Source: Ascaris suum
Lineage: Eukaryota > Nematoda > Chromadorea > Rhabditida > Ascarididae
Assembly (NCBI GenBank): GCA_013433145.1
Contig: CM024183.1
Span: 1,267,501 to 1,331,500 of the forward strand
DNA length: 64,000 nucleotides
Direction: 5' to 3'
A program made the position numbers and the translations under genes. Shown here piece by piece: positions 51,574-63,392 of the stretch. Below the pieces are notes generated by a model. That model had not been told where the DNA came from, did no database searches, and saw nothing but the letters and a program-made list of their open reading frames with translations. Numbering within the stretch: the first letter of the stretch is position 1; every line of letters begins with the position of its first letter.

Positions 51574-52749
51574 ATGTCGAGAGTGAAAAGTCTACAAGAG
51601 CGACTCGACGTTTTGAAACGTGAAGAGCAAATGCTACTACATTTGCGAGAACTCCTTAAAAGTATATCATTTTTTTGCTTCCGTTACATATTTTTAAATG
51701 ATAAAAGAGCAGCCAATGAGGTTTAATTCAGGCTTTAACCTCGATCAACCTCAACATGGTATAAAACCATCCCCTTATGCTCGTCATGGTTTAAGCTATA
51801 CCCTTATACTTATCATGTTTTAAACTAGTTTCAATTTCGATCTTGATCATAACCACGATAATCAAATAGAGACGAGTACAGGGTGCATAGCAAATGAAAA
51901 AAACTGGCCAAGCAATTTGAAGTAAATCAATAAATTACAAGCAGAGTGCTGTTATCGTTGCTAAAAATCGCATTTTTGCATAATTCGGGCGATAAAACAC
52001 AAATCGATCATTTTATTGGTTTTGAAATGAAATATAAAATTTTAAGTATTTGCAAAAATTAAAAAAGAAGTAAAGTTAGATTTAAGGCGGAAATGTAGCA
52101 TATGGTGAATATTTCGACTGAATATAACTATAGCAATTTGAATTTGATCATCGATTGCCGAGGGATGATATATTAGTAAATATTATGTGGGGGGGGGGGG
52201 GGGGAAGAAAGACTGAAATTGATGATTTTCAAAAATGCGCTCGTATTTGGCGGGGTTTTGTGTGACATTTTATTTGGTAATTAGACCCTTTAAAGTGACT
52301 CACTGTTGAGCGAATTTCACGAGGATTCGCATCATTATACGTATAGAAGTTCAAAAGCAAGTGTATATTGTGTTTAAAGGTTTATTTATTTATAAATAGA
52401 ATAATGGAATCACTTCAATTAATACAAATTTTTTTGAGGTAATTGTACTGCATTGATGATGGAACAAGATCAGCTCATGGCATTGATTGAGGAGAAGCAA
52501 TCGGTGCTACCAGAGAAGTCGGTTAACGATGAAGTTCAACCGGTCGATGCGGCTCCTTCTACAGCTGAACCACCCGATGATAGCATACTTAATAGTGCGA
52601 CTTCGGCGAACGATGACATTCTAAGGGCATCAGAAGCAGTTTATAGTACAGCTGGCGAATTGTCTATGAATGATGAGGTTTCCGATGATCTGAATTTATC
52701 GCTAAGAACGACGGATTCTGATGATTCTCAAAAAATTATATTATATTAG
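51574..52749 (+). CDS. Small coiled-coil, acidic-tail protein, SNAPC5-like
   Basis: Two exons, 51574-51661 and 52439-52749, join in phase 1 (A|GT) to give 132 aa. Residues 1-30 form a charged coiled coil (SLQERLDVLKREEQMLLHLR) that resembles the start of human SNAPC5 (RLQELRKEEETLLRLKAAL), a subunit of the complex that binds snRNA promoters. A second helix (MEQDQLMALIEEKQS) follows, and the C-terminal two thirds are Ser/Asp/Glu-rich, ending near SLRTTDSDDSQK; SNAPC5 also has an acidic tail. The first exon is short and the resemblance is limited to about 25 residues of coiled coil, so the name is tentative; a generic coiled-coil protein is the alternative. The acceptor before 52439 (tttttttgag) is TTT-rich but ends GAG rather than CAG. 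Confidence 0.6.
52189..52204. repeat. poly-G tract (G16)
   Basis: Sixteen consecutive G inside the single intron of the SNAPC5-like gene. Confidence 0.94.
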
Positions 52750-52910
52750 AATTGTGTGTTTCATTTTTTTTTCAACTCTATTTTTTAGTTGCAATGGCTA
52801 ATGTATATTGTAGTTTAATTTATGATTACAATATGATTGCTAAAAATAACTGGATTGATTAGAGAGTAAATTGTTTCTTTCAATTTGAAAGATCAATTTT
52901 AGTTTTTTCG

Positions 52911-52916
52911 AATAAA
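52911..52916 (+). promoter_or_regulatory. Poly(A) signal AATAAA of the SNAPC5-like gene
   Basis: AATAAA lies 162 nt after the stop codon. Confidence 0.5.
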
Positions 52917-53127
52917 ATTCGGAATTTTTCTCGGTCTTTTATTTATGTCTCAATTATTGTGTGATATGCGATGTACCGTTGAATTTATTGTTTTCGTTTG
53001 TAGAATTTTTTGAGAGGGTTTTATTGCCTACATCATAGTATCCCATTATAAGGCTTTTTTCTTAGTAATCTTCTTTAATTCTATGTACTAAGAAGATTCT
53101 ATGCGATTTGTAGATATTAGAACCCTT

Positions 53128-53142
53128 CCCCCCCCCCCCCCC
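53128..53142. repeat. poly-C tract (C15)
   Basis: Fifteen consecutive C, followed by acccc. Confidence 0.93.
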
Positions 53143-53298
53143 ACCCCACTCCTTTTTTTGGAGCAGACTAAAATTTTTTAAAATGTTCTTATCGATTTGA
53201 AAAGCTTCACGCTTTCCGAAGAAAAATTTGCATATTCCAGTAAAATTTGCATTTATTGGTGAAATTTCCTATTTGTCACCAATGCTGAAAATTTCCCA

Positions 53299-53312
53299 CC
53301 CCCCCCCCCCCC
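53299..53312. repeat. poly-C tract (C14)
   Basis: Fourteen consecutive C, 170 bp from the previous C tract. Confidence 0.93.
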
Positions 53313-54811
53313 AACTTGCAACATGAAGCTGTGATCTCTGCTCCTCTCCTCTCCTCCCTCTTCGATTCTAAGATTCATTATATGCTAGTGTTTTCTAATT
53401 ATATTAGTAGAATTTCCGTTGTACTGGAATTAATAATTTCAAATTTCGATGATGATTTTCATGTTTAGTTGTTTAGAGAATTAACATAGCCATTAACCGT
53501 CGCCTATATCTGGCAGTGGTGAGACTTCGCTTGAATATGGTGCGGTTTTTTTTTTTGAATTATATTATTGAAAAAAGAAGAATGCATGATTTTTGAATAG
53601 GCATGAAATTTCTTTGCTTATTAGAGAAGTTATCGTTCATAGATATGTGTTGTTTTTTTTTTTCAATGCTCAATTAAATGCTTCCTCACTTGATTTGATT
53701 TATTTATATTTTTTATCAATCATTGATGCGATAATTTTTTTTTTGGCATGTTGCCATCACCTGAAAATTTAGTTATTTTCAAATTCATCGAGTCTTTTTC
53801 TCTTATGAATATTTATAATTTTTATGAAAGTAAAAAAAAATCGAAATTCCAAAATGAAATAATTTTTTATTGATAATTTTTGAAAGAATATAAAAATTTC
53901 GATAATATAATGTGGAAAATTCTTTGATTAATTAAATTATTTGTTTTTTTTTTTTATTGTGCATTTATTGCAATCAATTGCTTGATGATGAGAATAAATT
54001 AAATTTTTTTTTAACGTTGGAGATGATTTTCTAATTCGAAGGGTTCATTTACCGCATTTTTTATATTCAAATATTCTTTCGATTTGAAAATGCCTATTGT
54101 TGTTTTGCCCTAGTTATTAGTTATTTATCATTAAATTCTTAGTATTAGCCTTCTGAATTTTAGTATGAATTCATTTCCGCTCTATGATTTTATTCCCAAA
54201 AATGTTGAGAAAGTTGCTTCTCGACTGTTTTTCATTAAGGAAAACTGCAAAACTTATAAGATTCTAGACATTACCGGTATGTTATGGCACATTGTCGAAT
54301 TATTTATTACCTTGAAGGTGATGAGGTAGTATGATTGGAAAAAAGCTCGAAGCATGTGTATAAAAATTTCTGGTTTGCCAACAAAACATATGGACTATCG
54401 TCGAGAGCATCGTATCGTCGCAACGTCAAAACTAAGAGGGCTGCGGTTGCTTCCTATGCTTCCCTGATATTATTCGCTCTTCCAGCCGTCTTCATCAATA
54501 CTTAATGCTTGCGATAAGAGGGAAACCTGCTTGGTATTCAGGAAACACGGAAGGTATGAAGGACAGGTATTGCTTCTGACAGAAAGCATCGAAATAACGT
54601 TTATAGCTAGCAGTTTAAAGTTAAGTATCGCATTTTCCATCAAGTGAAATGATCAATTATCAGTTCATCGATTGGTGATATTGATGTGGCTTTGCGCTAA
54701 TAAAATCTCCCACTATCCTTTCATACACACCATCTTTAATGTCGTATCTGACTTCTTTTTAATTATTTGATTATTTCTTAAGTTTAGAGGGCAGCGTTCG
54801 TTTAATGAATA

Positions 54812-57800
54812 ATGCGTATTGTGCATTCGGTTATTCGGATTTCGAAGGCATCGATTCGCTGTTTACCTTTTCGTTCATTTTCAAGTCGTGGATCTCCCAC
54901 CGACTTAATTATCACTAAACGATGTGCCGAACGTCTTAAAGAGGTTTGATCTTGCTGTAATTCATAGAGCGTTTTTGATAATCCTGCATTTCATGTAGCC
55001 GTAGTAGTGACACTGGTCAGTTGACCACTTTGAATGCAACTTTTTGGATATGATTTCCAATTCAATGTTGGCATAAGAAATGGTATGACCTTTTCGATGC
55101 TAAATTTAGTTTTCTGCTGAGGAAGTTCGCGATTGTGCTGCGTGAACTGTTGCATTCGCAACGGCAACTTCACAGACGGTCAGGATTCTAATAACCTGAA
55201 GTGCAGGATTACTCGACTTTCTGTCTAAGGAGTAGGCAAGGGGAGGAGGGGAAGAAAGGTTGTGTGTGTGTGTGTGTAACTGAGAACACATTTGCAGATA
55301 TGTAGTTCTAGGTCAGATCAATTTATAATTGAGAAGGAAATATTTGATCTGTTGCCTCGCTTTAAGTCTTCAAGAGTTTCGAAGCTTATCATGGTTTCTT
55401 TAGAGTATTTGGAGATATCCTTGTGGGGTGAAGGGGTTTTTTATGCGAAAAACTTATTAAAATATTGGCGGCACTTTATGTCGTTTGATGTTATGAAAAC
55501 AAATCGCGTTGTTTAAAGTTTTGATGAGAAAATGCTGAAGAAAGCCATTGAAGGAACAGATTTCATTAGGAAGGAAACAAAATTGTCCTCAAAACCTTAG
55601 AAAGACGCTTTTCAACGATGAAGGGAGGGCTATTAAGGGGTTTTTTGAGGTCTTATGGTGTGCGCACAAGTATGTACCAGTATACCGGTATGTCAACCTG
55701 TATAAGCGGTACACTTGGAAGCTTTAGATTTGCAAAGATAGTATGCGCGGTGGAGAGCGGTAAAAAGAAAAAACAATCAAAATTCCTTACTGTCAATTCA
55801 TACCACTGACTTTTTGTGTAATCTACAAGCTTCTGAGCAGTGGTTCTATTCCCACATTCATCTATCTTTTAGTATGTCATTTGTGCTCTTTTTTATGCCA
55901 AAGTGTTTTTCTGCACTTTTTTTTTACTATTTTAGAGATTTTTCGATAGGGATTTGTTAATTTTATTGGATTTTTATATTATGATGTGGTTCTTTGATTG
56001 AAACAAAAAAGAGAGGAAGGGTTCGATGATGACTGTGATAGTAGGTGGTTCTATGTTTACCCGTTAACCTCATCTATCAGTCCCTTCTTTTCATTGCCAC
56101 ATTCAATGTATACGTATCCGCTCACCTCATCCTGTTCCATCGCTGATTATATTATAGTGTAAAGATTAAATGTAATTTGTTAATTAATTTTAATTGCAGT
56201 TAATCATAATTTCTCTAAGAGTCGTGGTATGAACTGAATCTTACCAAATGGGTAAAGATAAAATATGCATAAAGGTGATTGATTAGCTGGCGGTAAGTTG
56301 TGGTGAGTGGTTAGCGCATTACGATGTTCAGGTGGCGTCAGAAGGCGAATTTCTGCGTGTGATGGTTGATGGTGGCGGGTGCTCGGGTTTCGAATATAAG
56401 ATGAAACTCGATCGCAAACAGAACGATGACGATTTAATTTTCGAGAAAAATGGCGCTGTAATTGTTGTTGATAAGGTTTGTCGAAAAGAAAGATATTTTC
56501 CTGATCTCGTTATCTCTTATAAAACACTCACCACCATTTACCTTTTGATAGCGTTGAGATAGTAATATGACATTTGCGCCACGCGGCGCCTTCGCTGTGA
56601 GTAGCACTCGGTTGTGGCACAAATGTCCAAGCGCTTGTCTGTCAGCACAATTGTTATCTAATGCAATTAAGCGCGCTTGATTTTTATGCGATATGTTAGA
56701 AGTTGCCATCATAGAAAATAGTTCGTCGATATGTTAAGTGATAATGTTGATGAATTGACCGACAAAAAAGCCGTAGAGCAGATACGTCAACTCAACCTGA
56801 GTGTTTGGAGTTATATTCGGTATTCAATTTAATAATGGATAGTCTCGATAAGATAGCGCCTAAAAGTTGCGTGGAAAATATAATTCGCATGAAGTGTGAA
56901 ACAGCTGTAATTGAGGTGAGAACGTTCAAAAATACCCGTAGGTTAAAGTGGGATATTTTGAAATACCTGTAAATTGATGTGGAATTGTTTTGGAATACTC
57001 GTAAGTTGGGATGAAGATTTTTCAAAATAGCCGTAGGTTAGGGTGGGTATGTTCTAAAATAATATGAGTAGTGCGGTCATGCTCTCCAAGATAAAGTGCT
57101 GCACTTGCCATATTTTAAGAGCTGCGTAATAATTTTATCGCTTACTTTATCGCAAATGAGCATCTGATGAGTCCTTTTTTCCTCCTGGGTCACGTATGGC
57201 GTAAGTTTTCAATTTGTATGGTATAATTGAGAAAGAAGTGGTCTTAAATAAGTGGGATTATCCATCCATATCATAATTTCTGAAGATTTATTTCTTCATT
57301 ATCAATAAAGTTTAGATTTAAAACTTGAAATAACTTAGGTTTAAAACTTGAAGTAACGATTGAAATAATAAGTAATGAGGTTTTTGTAAGTTCAAAAAAT
57401 TTGTACTCCAAAAATTATAAAATATTTTATAAATTTTCAATAATTAGTGCATTTTTTTCGCAGCATTTATTAAGAGGGTTGCACTTGAATTTATTTATGC
57501 ACTAGAAAAGAAACGAAATGGATTTACAGTATTTTATTTGCGGGTAAGGAAATTCGATACGTGTTGATAGTGAACTTCAGTGTTATGAAGAGTAGTTTTT
57601 TTAATGAATGATCTTCATTTTTAGGTCGATTTTGAGTATATTTTAATTTCCCGCCGGGTAATTAATGGTACCTGAGAGATGGGGATGGCCCATTTGCATT
57701 ACATGGAAAACTATCATTATTGAAATAGGTAGCAGCCTGCACCTTGGAGGCATTAATTAGCACGGAGGCGCTCGTTAGCATATATTGTCTTCAAGAGGTT

Positions 57801-58338
57801 CATGTAGATTTCATCTAGGTTTGCGAGCATATTTTAAGAAGATTGTTCGTAATTTAGTGTGCTCGTTGATTGAACTCTTCTCGTAGATTTGTTCACTGGG
57901 CACCTTTATTTCTGAGTGTTTACCTGTGATTTTTATGTGAATATACGGAATAACTTTAGAAATAAATTTCTTAATAAACAAATAAAAAAAATAAATAAAT
58001 CCATTAGTGAAGACTTGGAATGACCGTTGCGAAGTATGTAAGTCATAACGATTATGTCAATTTAAGTATCTAAGAATTAAATATAATTGCTGTGTTGAAT
58101 AATCATAGATGCAGATATTTTCTTATTTAAATGAAAGGATAAAATGTAATAGAATGGTAAAATATGTGTATTCTTGGTTAATGAGTTGTATTGATTTTAG
58201 ATGTCATTGGATTTCATGAAAGGTGCGACATTGGATTATGCGGAAGATCTGATGAGATCGGCGTTTCGTATTCTTGACAATCCGATCGCCGAAAAGGGTT
58301 GCTCATGTGGTTCATCGTTTGCGCCCAGGATGGATTAG
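54812..58338 (+). CDS. isca-2: ISCA2, mitochondrial A-type iron-sulfur assembly protein
   Basis: ISCA2 works with ISCA1 and IBA57 to build 4Fe-4S clusters in mitochondria. Exons 54812-54943, 56332-56475 and 58201-58338 join in phase 0 to give 137 aa (human 154). The N-terminus [20 protein letters not shown] is a basic, acid-free presequence. The fold starts at [20 protein letters not shown], matching human [20 protein letters not shown]. The three cluster-binding cysteines are present: C61 in GGGCSGF and C126/C128 in GCSCGSSF. The start at 54812 is chosen because it is the first ATG in frame with the conserved core; another ATG at 54805 is out of frame and would start a 37-codon overlapping ORF. 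Introns are 1.4 and 1.7 kb and hold only repeats and unsupported ORFs. A possible trans-splice acceptor (tttag) ends at 54787. Confidence 0.93.
56920..57065. repeat. Degenerate ~40-bp tandem repeat in ISCA2 intron 2
   Basis: Four drifting copies share the pattern 'caaaatacccgtaggtta...gtgg' (aaaatacccgtaggtta, aaatacctgtaaattg, gaatactcgtaagttg, aaatagccgtaggtta). Confidence 0.6.
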
Positions 58339-60789
58339 ATGATAGCTGTAAGAAATTCATTAAATGATTATTGATTGCATTATCAGTTCGGGTAAAATAA
58401 TTTCAGCGTGCTATTGTTTTGTTGTTTTTTTTGCATTTTGAATATATTGTGCTTTGAGTTTTACCAGTAACTCTAATTGGCCAATATCCTTAAGTTTTTG
58501 GGATTGACTTCTTGAATTTGTTGAATGCATTCATAGGAGCTTCTCATGGATCAAATATGTATATAAAAGGTAATATTAAATTTTTGAGGAAATAATTTAG
58601 TGATATTACTTCATTGGAAAGGATATAAGTTTATGAAATTTGCATATAAGTGAAGTAACAAATTGTTTCTTTATTGGTTTTTCTTCATTTGTTGAAGGGA
58701 GGTGAAAGTTTAGTGATTTTATTGCGATATTGACTACTGCTGCAATTTTATTTTTTCCTATATTTCCGGCATACCATATAATTTCGAATAATGACCCAGG
58801 GGGACTATTGGAAAAAACGGTAGAGATTCAAAAAAAGAGGAATTTTTTCATAGTAATATAAAATAGTAAGTTTTGAAGTCAGTGAATATTCTATTTTTAC
58901 TGTCGATCTGAATTTTGGAACATATCAATATTATTTTTTTTCGAGAATAAATACTTTTTAATAATACTGGGTCTTTATTCGATATTAAATGGTAATTTTA
59001 TAGGTATAGGTGTAATTAACAAATGGAGGTATAGTTGCTGTATAGTTTGCTTTATTTATGTAAATTAATGCAAATATGGGTTGGTGTTTACCATTTAACC
59101 GGTACGCTTTATCTTCAGTTGCTAGTTCATTCATTCTGGTCGCTTACATATGTTTAATCTTTGCTTCTTTATTTGGATTTATGTGGTGATTAAGTGGTAT
59201 CGCGAGAAAAGCATTTAAATATAAGCTTGAATCGGTTTTAAAGAGTAATAAAAAGATGATGAATTACATTATCGGAAGGTTGACTACAGTAAGCGCTTAT
59301 ATCGTACAGTAATTTGTAGATTAATATTTATGGCTGAAATGAGTCTATCACAAATTGACCTAATATCCCTCATTTGTAGAATATGTCCAGCCCAGTGATG
59401 TATATTATTTTATTTCCAGTCGCATTTTCATGGAATCGTAGTAAAAATGATAAAGTTTGTATCTTTATTTGTTTATTTCGGTGTATTAACAATAAAGTTT
59501 TTATACCGTCATATTTATTATTAATATCGAAACAGTTGAAGAGAGTCGTTATGTTGTGCCAAAATTTCAAATGAAACATTTTTTTAAAGCTAGTCCTATT
59601 TCATCAACCTATAAGTAGCGATAAGGTTTTATTGAGTAGAATTGAGAGAGATGAATCGATGTGTAATTTTTACACTTGCCTATAGACCACGTAAAGTGTT
59701 CATGGAAATCTACCCATCACGAAGGGTAATGAATTCATGGAGGAATTTTGGAAATCATGGAATCCAACCGATGAAATTCTTTATTTTTGTTGAATTTTTT
59801 GCCTAAATATTGCATAGTTTTTAAAGGAACGATATTTTATCAGAATGGTACATGAGCATTTTCCACGACATTTATTTATCACACAGCAATTTTGAGGCGT
59901 TGATTGTTCACGATTGTGGTGGGTTCCATAGAGAATTCAGCTGACCGAAATGGAGTGAGGTTGCGGAGTTTTGCCCCCAATGAAAGAGTCTTGTGGTGTC
60001 TATATTTCACAATTTCCCAAGTAATGCTGCAGATGCAGTCGAAGGGTCTAGGCGAGGGTATTTGCATAATGGTTTGTAAGGTATGGGGTAGTAGTTTTAA
60101 ACGGTATGTAATTGCATATTGAATTTACCTGAATTATTGATTGATTCCCCATTACATAGCAATGATTCTGATATAACCTCGTCTAGACATTGGTCATCGC
60201 GTGGTAGATGGTTTCGAGCCTCCAAAATCTGCAGCATCTCCACATGATTCATGCCGAGAATTTTGATTCAATCCATCATATCAAACTTCTCAGCGTTAAT
60301 AGCATCAAAGCACCTGATATGATATAAATTACTGTTGTATAAGACCGGTCGATGCTAGGAATGGTCAAATGCCGTTGACGATTTGCAGAGAAATGATTAT
60401 AGCATTATAGTCGATCGATGAATTGCGTTGTAATGGAATACACGTGGAATTTTTGAATTTTCTTATGTACTTGTATTGCGGGGATGGCTCACATACTAAA
60501 AAGGTTTGATACGATAGGTTGGCCATCCTAATTTCTGCTAATTGGGGGCCCACCCAAGCCCCCTCCCCCACCCCCCTCCACACCTCAGCAGTCTTAACAA
60601 CCTTCGCGTCCCGACTGCTTCTTTCTTGAATTCGTACAGGTTAATGCACTTCTGTAAGTGATTATTTCTTTAAAACTGTTTAGGTTCGTTTTATCCTTTC
60701 AAATCTCGTGGCAGTTCTTGTTAGTCATCAATGGGAACTATCAATTAAACTGAGGTAGCTATTATAAGTAAAGCTGGGAGGACGGGAGT

Positions 60790-60815
60790 GGGGGGGGGGG
60801 GGGGGGGGGGGGGGG
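60790..60815. repeat. poly-G tract (G26), longest in window
   Basis: Twenty-six consecutive G on the + strand, the longest homopolymer of this kind in the window. The exact length is likely to be unstable and uncertain in any assembly. Confidence 0.95.
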
Positions 60816-61290
60816 ACACTGACTTCAGTGATGATTGGGGAGTCCCTGCAGTGTAGTCAAGTGCTTCTAATAATGATTCTACTTTGCGAGGAACCTTTAT
60901 CGTTGGTTACTGAGGGGAGGGTATTCTCACCTGATATTGCGATAAATATTTTACCTCCATCCTATTATAGCAGCCAAAAAAAAACGCATCAAGTTGGGTG
61001 GCGAATAACACGACATGCGCTTTTTACGTTTTTTTTTTATTCATCGATAGTCGTTTCGTAAATTGTTAGAAACAATCATCGAACGTCTATTAGTTATTTT
61101 CTCTATGAGACCAACCGTTTCCACAAATGCCGCGTTAAAAATTTCCTTCATTTGGATTGCATTCCGCGTTTTTTTTTTTTCGACTTTAGAAAAGAATTTT
61201 CTAACGGATTTTTTCCGGCCTTAAACTACCTGATAACTCAAATTAATTCATAATTCTAAATTATTATCATTTCATTGCCGTAGCCATCAT

Positions 61291-61360
61291 GATTCCCTAT
61301 CGGGTAAAAACAGATTCCCTATCGGGTAAAAACAGATTCCCTATCGGGTAAAAAAAACAG
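61291..61360. repeat. 22-bp tandem repeat, three copies
   Basis: The unit gattccctatcgggtaaaaa(ca) starts at 61291, 61313 and 61335. It is followed by two copies of 'acagaccata'. Confidence 0.93.
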
Positions 61361-61991
61361 ACCATACGCAAAAACAGACCATACAAAACATATATACATA
61401 CAGATGTGATATAGTTATGCGATTTATTTGCACTATTATCGACAATTGGCAGAACACTCTTTATTAGTTGGAAATATTTGCATAGAGGATGAATTCTAGT
61501 AACGTTGCATATGCATACAATTATAAAATTAAAAACAAATGTCACAAGATTAAAGGAAATAATTAATAAAATGCTCGATTATCTCTATATTTGAGAAACT
61601 TATATCTTTAATTTTTTTCAAAATTTCATTTTTTTTTCAATCGTACAAAAATATATTTTTCATTCAAAAAATTTTTTTTCGAATTAAAAAAAAATTAGCT
61701 TCCATACTTAATTGTTGTTGAAATATTTAATAGCAGTTAAATAGTTGACATATTTCAATATTTTATCATTTGCAAATATGCAAATTGCAATATGCAAATT
61801 GCAACATCATAATTTACATATTTGCAATATTAATAATGTCACATATTTATGAAATCTAAATGCAATATTATGCAAAAAAAAAATTTTTTTTTTTGAGCAA
61901 GAAAATATTCTCAATCCGGATAAATATGCGATAATGGAATAAAAGAGGAGTGATAATGTTGTATTCCGCTATCGAAGCAGATAGCGAAGCA

Positions 61992-63392
61992 TCACCGAGC
62001 TGTTGCTTTCATTTCGTCTTGATGCAACGAATCTAAAAATTAATTTGCATATTAAATATTTCATATTTCAGAGGATTTATTTATGTGTTATTTAATTACT
62101 TATGTATATTATAAATTATCTTTAACATATTCATATGTTAATTTATTTATGTTGTATTATAAAATGTGTTTATCTATCATAATCTATCGTTTTCTTAAAT
62201 ATTTCTCGACATTGCAATTTTCAATTCCTTTAGTGTATCACTATATTATCTTTTAATTGTATTTCTCTTTTCTCACAAGTTTCTTAAAATATTTTTCAAA
62301 CCTTTTATCTCTATTACTATCTAATATTTTATTTGTATTTCGTTTATTCTCATTTCTCTTATCGTTTCTTCATTTCTTCTCATATACTGTGAAAATTGTT
62401 AGCGATAAATTACAGTATGATATGAAATTAACGGCATAAATATTTATAACGCAAAAAAAATTTTCAAGGTTGACCTTGGTTTGATGCGAAAAATACTGTA
62501 GTCACCCTCAATTAAGGTACTATATGGCGATGCCGCTTTATTTATACCGTACGCTTTCCGAAGCGAGCGGAAACATACCACTATCGTGGCGAGACTTACT
62601 GTCACTGAAATAGATCACTTGTGATATTAGAACGCTTATTTTGATCACCCTTTAATATAGAGGTTTTAATATGAAGGTAATCCTTGTAGAGTGTTTGTTA
62701 GTGAATGTGCTGAGGACTCTTTGCCATCAGAGAATCTTCCTCCCTCCCTCTCCTTCCTTTAGCTTCAATCGACCAGGATCTATTACCCTATATTTGGAAA
62801 TTGAAGAGGAAGATAATTAGATACAACCACCGCCTTCAATCTTCCTGAGTGTTATGCCGAAATTTATGCGAAGATTCAGATACTAATTTCGGTCATCACA
62901 ATCTGAAATTCGACGCTAGTTTTTTGATCGGAATTTAAAGAGGTTCAAGTGCCGGTTTTGACCGGAATCTGACGTCCAGCTGCTATTTTGACCGGAATCT
63001 GACGTCCAGCTGCTTTTTGACCGGAATCTGATGTTCAGATGCTAATTTTGACCGGAATCTGATGTTCAGCTGCTAATCTTTACCGGAACCCTAAGGAGTA
63101 AATATGCTTTCAGGTTATATTTTTAATAAATTTCAGTTTTAAAAAAAATCATCAAAAAAAAAGTTTAATTAATTAATAAAAAAATAAAAAAATAAAAAAA
63201 TAACAAAACTTACATTCAGTAAGTGCAAAACATAGTAAAATAATATGAACAATATTCTCACGTCCATGACAGTTATTATGATCACAATTATAATTAATTA
63301 TCGCTGCACTTTCAATAAACATTGTTGCACTCATCGCCAATGCAAATAATGAAAAAAATAATAGAAGTAATTGTGCGGGTCGATCTAATCGT
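61992..63392 (-). CDS. 3' end of an unrecognised multi-pass membrane protein (two exons)
   Basis: Minus-strand exon 63392-63214 (acceptor TATAG, donor T|GTAAGT) enters in phase 2 and leaves in phase 1. It encodes 59 complete residues: a hydrophobic helix (AQLLLLFFSLFALAMSATMF), a Cys-containing polar loop (NYNCDHNNCHGREN) and a second hydrophobic stretch (VHIILLCFAL). An acceptor at 62033 opens exon 62032-61992, which continues in phase 1 and ends YSLHQDEMKATAR then TGA. Two helices with a Cys loop and a short cytoplasmic tail fit the C-terminal half of a four-pass protein (MARVEL- or claudin-like), but I recognise no family signature. Upstream exons should lie beyond 63,392, probably outside the window. 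A further exon in the 1.2 kb intron cannot be excluded. Confidence 0.55.
62956..63089. repeat. ~35-bp minisatellite 'gaccggaatctgacgtccagctgct'
   Basis: Four clear copies and a degenerate fifth of a unit with core gaccggaatctga and cagctgct. The copies alternate gacgtccag / gatgttcag variants. It sits in the intron of the minus-strand membrane protein gene. Confidence 0.9.

Larger units (their letters stand above)
52750..54787. other. Intergenic region SNAPC5-like to ISCA2
   Basis: No gene is seen. It contains a poly(A) signal near the start, C15 (53128-53142) and C14 (53299-53312) runs, and many T runs. Confidence 0.55.
58339..61991. other. Convergent intergenic region right of ISCA2
   Basis: No gene is supported. 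It contains a G26 run at 60790-60815, a 22-bp minisatellite at 61291-61360 and AT-rich sequence. Open frames at 59383 and 60828 show no family resemblance. Confidence 0.55.
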
